Shown one piece after another: positions 61,680 through 64,000 of a DNA stretch of 64,000 bases (its first letter is position 1; each line of letters starts with the position of its first letter). The notes beneath the pieces are model-generated. The model worked only from the letters and a program-made list of their open reading frames with translations. It made no database searches and was not told where the DNA came from. The position numbers and the translations under genes are program-made. Source of the stretch: Stenotrophomonas sp. BIGb0135 (GTDB lineage: Bacteria > Pseudomonadota > Gammaproteobacteria > Xanthomonadales > Xanthomonadaceae); contig NZ_JANUDX010000004.1 in assembly GCF_024810105.1 (NCBI RefSeq), forward strand, positions 248,001 through 312,000, read 5' to 3'.

Positions 61680-62252
61680 ATGAAGACTTCTTTGCTTGCC
61701 CTGGGTCTGCTCGCTGCACTGCCGTTCGCTGCTTCGGCAACCGACGGTCTGTCGTACAACTATGTTGAAGGCGGCTACGTGAACACCGATGCCAAGGGTG
61801 GCGACGCGGATGGTTGGGCCGTGAAGGGCTCGGTCGCGGTGGCGCCGAACTTCCATGTCTTCGGTGACTACAACGCGCAGGAAACCAAGCGCGGCAGCAA
61901 TGATGTGGACCAGTGGAAGGTGGGTGTGGGCTACAACTACGGCATCGCCCCGACCACCGACCTGGTCGCCCGCGTGGCTTACCAGAAGTTCGATCCGAAG
62001 CGCGGCCTGGACTTCAACGGTTACTCGACCGAAGTCGGCGTGCGCAGCGCGTTCACCCCGAACTTCGAAGGCTACGTGATGGCCGGTTACGAGGACTACA
62101 GCAAGAAGCACGGCATCAACCCGGACGGCGAGTTCTACGGCCGCGTCGGCGCCCAGGCCAAGCTCAACCAGAACTGGGGTCTGGCCGGCGAAGTGAAGCT
62201 GGCCAAGGGTGGCGACAAGGAATACTTCGTCGGCCCGCGCTTCACCTGGTAA
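61680..62252 (+). CDS. ax21: Ax21-family outer-membrane beta-barrel protein
   Basis: A 190-residue protein of the Ax21 family of xanthomonads. A signal peptide (LLALGLLAALPFAASA) is followed by alternating beta strands with aromatic ends: SYNYVEGGYVN, FHVFGDYNAQET, KVGVGYNYGIAP, GYVMAGYEDYS, and a terminal EYFVGPRFTW typical of a small barrel. Ax21 was once proposed as a secreted signal, but the key reports were withdrawn; an outer-membrane or vesicle protein is the safe reading. ATG 61680 has AAAGG upstream. An unusually long A/T- and C-rich leader precedes it, and a terminator-like hairpin follows. Confidence 0.9.
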   Translation: MKTSLLALGLLAALPFAASATDGLSYNYVEGGYVNTDAKGGDADGWAVKGSVAVAPNFHVFGDYNAQETKRGSNDVDQWKVGVGYNYGIAPTTDLVARVAYQKFDPKRGLDFNGYSTEVGVRSAFTPNFEGYVMAGYEDYSKKHGINPDGEFYGRVGAQAKLNQNWGLAGEVKLAKGGDKEYFVGPRFTW

Positions 62253-62309
62253 GACCGCCACACCGCGGTACGTTGTTGGATGGCGCGTGACCTCTCTCCC
62301 GCGCGTCAT

Positions 62310-62332
62310 GAAGCCCGGCCTGGCCGGGCTTC
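62310..62332 (+). terminator. hairpin after ax21
   Basis: GAAGCCCGGCC-T-GGCCGGGCTTC is a perfect 11-bp inverted repeat with a 1-nt centre, 58 bp after the ax21 stop. Only a short T-poor tail follows (ACTTATG). Confidence 0.6.
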
Positions 62333-62369
62333 ACTTATGCAAGGCCGGCGCGTCTTCCACGCGCATGGC

Positions 62370-62390
62370 CGCCGACCACCGGTCGGCACC
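62370..62390. repeat. SMAG-like repeat remnant
   Basis: GCCGACCACCGGTCGGCACC has the CCGACC/GGTCGG core of the small dispersed repeats but lacks a complete GTAG end. It lies among hairpins in the 270-bp gap between ax21 and gpsA. Confidence 0.6.
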
Positions 62391-62417
62391 CCTGGTTGCT
62401 ACCTCGTCGGTAAGCCA

Positions 62418-62450
62418 CGAACACACCCGGCCTCGTGCCGGGTGTGTTCG
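62418..62450 (+). terminator. second hairpin after ax21
   Basis: CGAACACACCCGGC-CTCGT-GCCGGGTGTGTTCG, perfect 14-bp arms, followed by TTTCC. Probably the effective rho-independent end of the ax21 transcript. Confidence 0.75.
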
Positions 62451-62487
62451 TTTCCGGGGCCGTGTTTGGGGCAGTGTTTGCGGCTAC

Positions 62488-62516
62488 AAAAAACCCCGGC
62501 GATGGCCGGGGTTTTT
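62488..62516 (-). terminator. bidirectional terminator of gpsA
   Basis: AAAAACCCCGGC-GATG-GCCGGGGTTTTT, perfect 12-bp arms, lies 7 bp beyond the gpsA stop. A and T runs on both flanks allow it to stop transcription from either side. Confidence 0.88.
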
Positions 62517-62522
62517 CGTGGA

Positions 62523-63548
62523 TCACTTGAACAGCGTGTCCGGGTATTCCGGTTTCTGTTCGCGTGCCAACAACGCACGCAGGCCTTCTTCCGGCGTCTG
62601 CTCGCCGTGCAGCACGGCGCGGACCCGATCGGAGATTGGCAGGTCGATGCCGTGGCGACGCGCCTGGCGCATGACTTCGTCGGCGGTCTGCACCGACTCC
62701 ACCACCTGGCCGATTTCACGCACCGCGTCCTGCAGGGTCTGGCCACGCCCCAGCGCCAGGCCGAGGCGACGGTTGCGCGACAGGTCGCCGGTGCAGGTGA
62801 GCACCAGGTCGCCAAGCCCGGCCAGGCCCATGAGGGTTTCCGGCTTGGCCCCGATCGCCGCGGCCAGCCGCAGCATCTCGTTGAGGCCACGGGTGATCAG
62901 GCCGGCACGCGCGTTGAGGCCGAGCTGCATGCCATCGGCAACGCCGGTGGCCACGGCCAGCACGTTCTTCATCGCACCGCCGAGTTCGGCGCCGACCATG
63001 TCATCGCCGGTGTAGGCGCGGAAGGCCGGGCCATGCATCGCATCGGCCACCTGCTGGGCGAACTCCGGCGCATCACCGTGGACGGTGATGGCGGTGGGCA
63101 GGCCCTGGGTGACTTCCTTGGCGAACGACGGACCGGTCACCACCGCCAGCGGGACGTCCGGTCCGAGGACCTCGCGCGCCACTTCGTGCAGGAACCGCCC
63201 CGAACCGGGCTCGAAGCCCTTGGTCGCCCAGGCCACGCCGGCATCGGCCGGACGCAGCGGCGCCAGCGCGCGCACGGTTTCACCGAAGGCGTGCGACGGC
63301 ACCACCACCAGGATCCAGGTGGCGTCGCGGACCGCGGCGGCCAGGTCGGTGGTGGCGCGCAGCGTGTCCGGCAAGGGAATGCCGGGCAGGTAACGGGTGT
63401 TCTCGTGGCGCTGGTCGATGGCCTCGACCATGGCCGCGTCACGCCCCCACAGCACGGTCGAATGACCGTGCCGGGCAAGCAGACTGGCCAGCGCCGTGCC
63501 CCAGGAACCGGCGCCGAGGACCGCGATCTTTTCTGCGTGGGTGCTCAT
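62523..63548 (-). CDS. gpsA: NAD(P)-dependent glycerol-3-phosphate dehydrogenase
   Basis: GpsA reduces dihydroxyacetone phosphate to sn-glycerol-3-phosphate for phospholipid synthesis. The nucleotide-binding start is [23 protein letters not shown]. The catalytic region is [20 protein letters not shown] and [19 protein letters not shown], with the C-terminal [20 protein letters not shown] and [18 protein letters not shown]. Length is 341 residues. The gene follows secB by 20 bp; the secB-gpsA order is widespread in proteobacteria. Confidence 0.96.
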   Translation of the reverse strand: MSTHAEKIAVLGAGSWGTALASLLARHGHSTVLWGRDAAMVEAIDQRHENTRYLPGIPLPDTLRATTDLAAAVRDATWILVVVPSHAFGETVRALAPLRPADAGVAWATKGFEPGSGRFLHEVAREVLGPDVPLAVVTGPSFAKEVTQGLPTAITVHGDAPEFAQQVADAMHGPAFRAYTGDDMVGAELGGAMKNVLAVATGVADGMQLGLNARAGLITRGLNEMLRLAAAIGAKPETLMGLAGLGDLVLTCTGDLSRNRRLGLALGRGQTLQDAVREIGQVVESVQTADEVMRQARRHGIDLPISDRVRAVLHGEQTPEEGLRALLAREQKPEYPDTLFK

Positions 63549-63568
63549 CGAAACGAACGCAGCGCCGA

Positions 63569-64000
63569 TCAGGCGTTGCCGGCCGGCTCGGAGTCGGCCA
63601 GCGAGGTTTCACCCTGCTCCTGGCGCTGACGCAGGGTTTCGGCGTACAGGCCTTCGAAGTTGATCGGCTGCAGGAAGAACGGCGGGAAGCCGCCGGCCTG
63701 GATCAGCTCGCTGACCAGCGAACGCACGTACGGGAACAGGATGTTCGGGCACTGGGTGCCGAGCAGCACGTCGATCGACTGCGGGTCCAGGCCGACCAGG
63801 CCGAACACGCCGGCCTGCTGCACTTCGGCAACGTAGGCGGTCTTCTCGCCGGCCTTGCAGGTCAGGGTGACGGCCAGCACGACTTCAAAGGCGTTCTCGC
63901 CCAGGCGCTGCACGCGCTGGTTGAGGTTGAGCTGCAGTTCCGGCTGGACGGCGTCGTTGAACACGGCCGGCGCGTTGGGCGACTCGAAGGAAACGTCCTT
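63569..64000 (-). CDS. secB: protein-export chaperone SecB (5' end outside window)
   Basis: The C-terminal 143 residues of SecB are present, so only about 25-30 N-terminal residues are missing. SecB holds preproteins unfolded and delivers them to SecA. The family landmarks include the [20 protein letters not shown] and [20 protein letters not shown] strands, the [26 protein letters not shown] helix segment and [16 protein letters not shown]. The tail is acidic and Gln-rich ([18 protein letters not shown]). The frame is open to the window edge. It is cotranscribed with gpsA. Confidence 0.93.
   Translation of the reverse strand, partial: KDVSFESPNAPAVFNDAVQPELQLNLNQRVQRLGENAFEVVLAVTLTCKAGEKTAYVAEVQQAGVFGLVGLDPQSIDVLLGTQCPNILFPYVRSLVSELIQAGGFPPFFLQPINFEGLYAETLRQRQEQGETSLADSEPAGNA

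Noticed and set aside
1..64000. CRISPR arrays, rRNA, tRNA genes or complete insertion sequences
   Set aside because: I looked for regular short repeats with unique spacers, conserved rRNA segments, cloverleaf-type sequences and transposase motifs, and saw none that I could support.

Overview
The window is a GC-rich chromosomal segment of a xanthomonad, most likely Stenotrophomonas. Supporting signs are the dispersed GTAG-type palindromic repeats (core AGCCGACCAACGGTCGGCTCTAC and relatives), an oleABCD long-chain olefin cluster, an Ax21-family outer-membrane protein, many TonB-dependent receptors, and the aceBA block beside a LysR gene. About 50 protein genes are supported, most of them housekeeping genes.

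Layout. 1-5.5 kb: glyoxylate shunt (aceA 5' end, aceB), two LysR regulators and an MFS exporter. 5.5-8.3 kb: an extra signal peptidase I, two degenerate type II dehydroquinase-like genes, and a 1.1 kb array holding three 97-bp inverted repeats. 8.3-17.6 kb: dcp, a PlsC-like acyltransferase, arfB, truC, ubiJ-ubiB-methyltransferase and ddlA. 17.6-24.2 kb: oleA, oleB, oleC and oleD on the minus strand, interrupted by a Fic protein gene (with its own palindromic operator) and an opposing YkgJ gene. 24.3-32.8 kb: an M16 peptidase, a small secreted four-repeat protein behind a sigma-54-type promoter, trmL, gcdH, an ETF-ubiquinone oxidoreductase gene and a cytochrome c lipoprotein. 32.8-37.2 kb: a divergent BvgS/BvgA-like two-component system. 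37.3-42 kb: a glycine-zipper protein, an APH-fold kinase, then a TPP riboswitch leading a TonB receptor and PnuT-like transporter (predicted thiamine uptake). 42-46.6 kb: a TonB receptor overlapping a Tat-exported phosphocholine-type phospholipase C. 46.9-51.8 kb: a tetR-adaptor-permease RND efflux operon with two tetO-like operators. 51.9-54.5 kb: small secreted proteins and a less GC-rich accessory patch with an apparent Rhs remnant and two overlapping small genes. 54.5-58.8 kb: two Ala/Pro-linker lipoproteins followed by a signal-less multidomain peptidoglycan hydrolase, a plausible effector/immunity locus. 58.9-64 kb: a lipoprotein, a ChaN/Ere-like secreted protein, a gene-poor kilobase, ax21, gpsA and the 3' part of secB.

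The most promising unusual items are the signal-less hydrolase with its lipoproteins, the sigma-54/CGGACA-box promoter of the four-repeat secreted protein, the paired non-canonical dehydroquinase-like proteins, and the Fic gene with its operator inside the ole cluster. All calls rest on reading sequence and translations. No database search was run.
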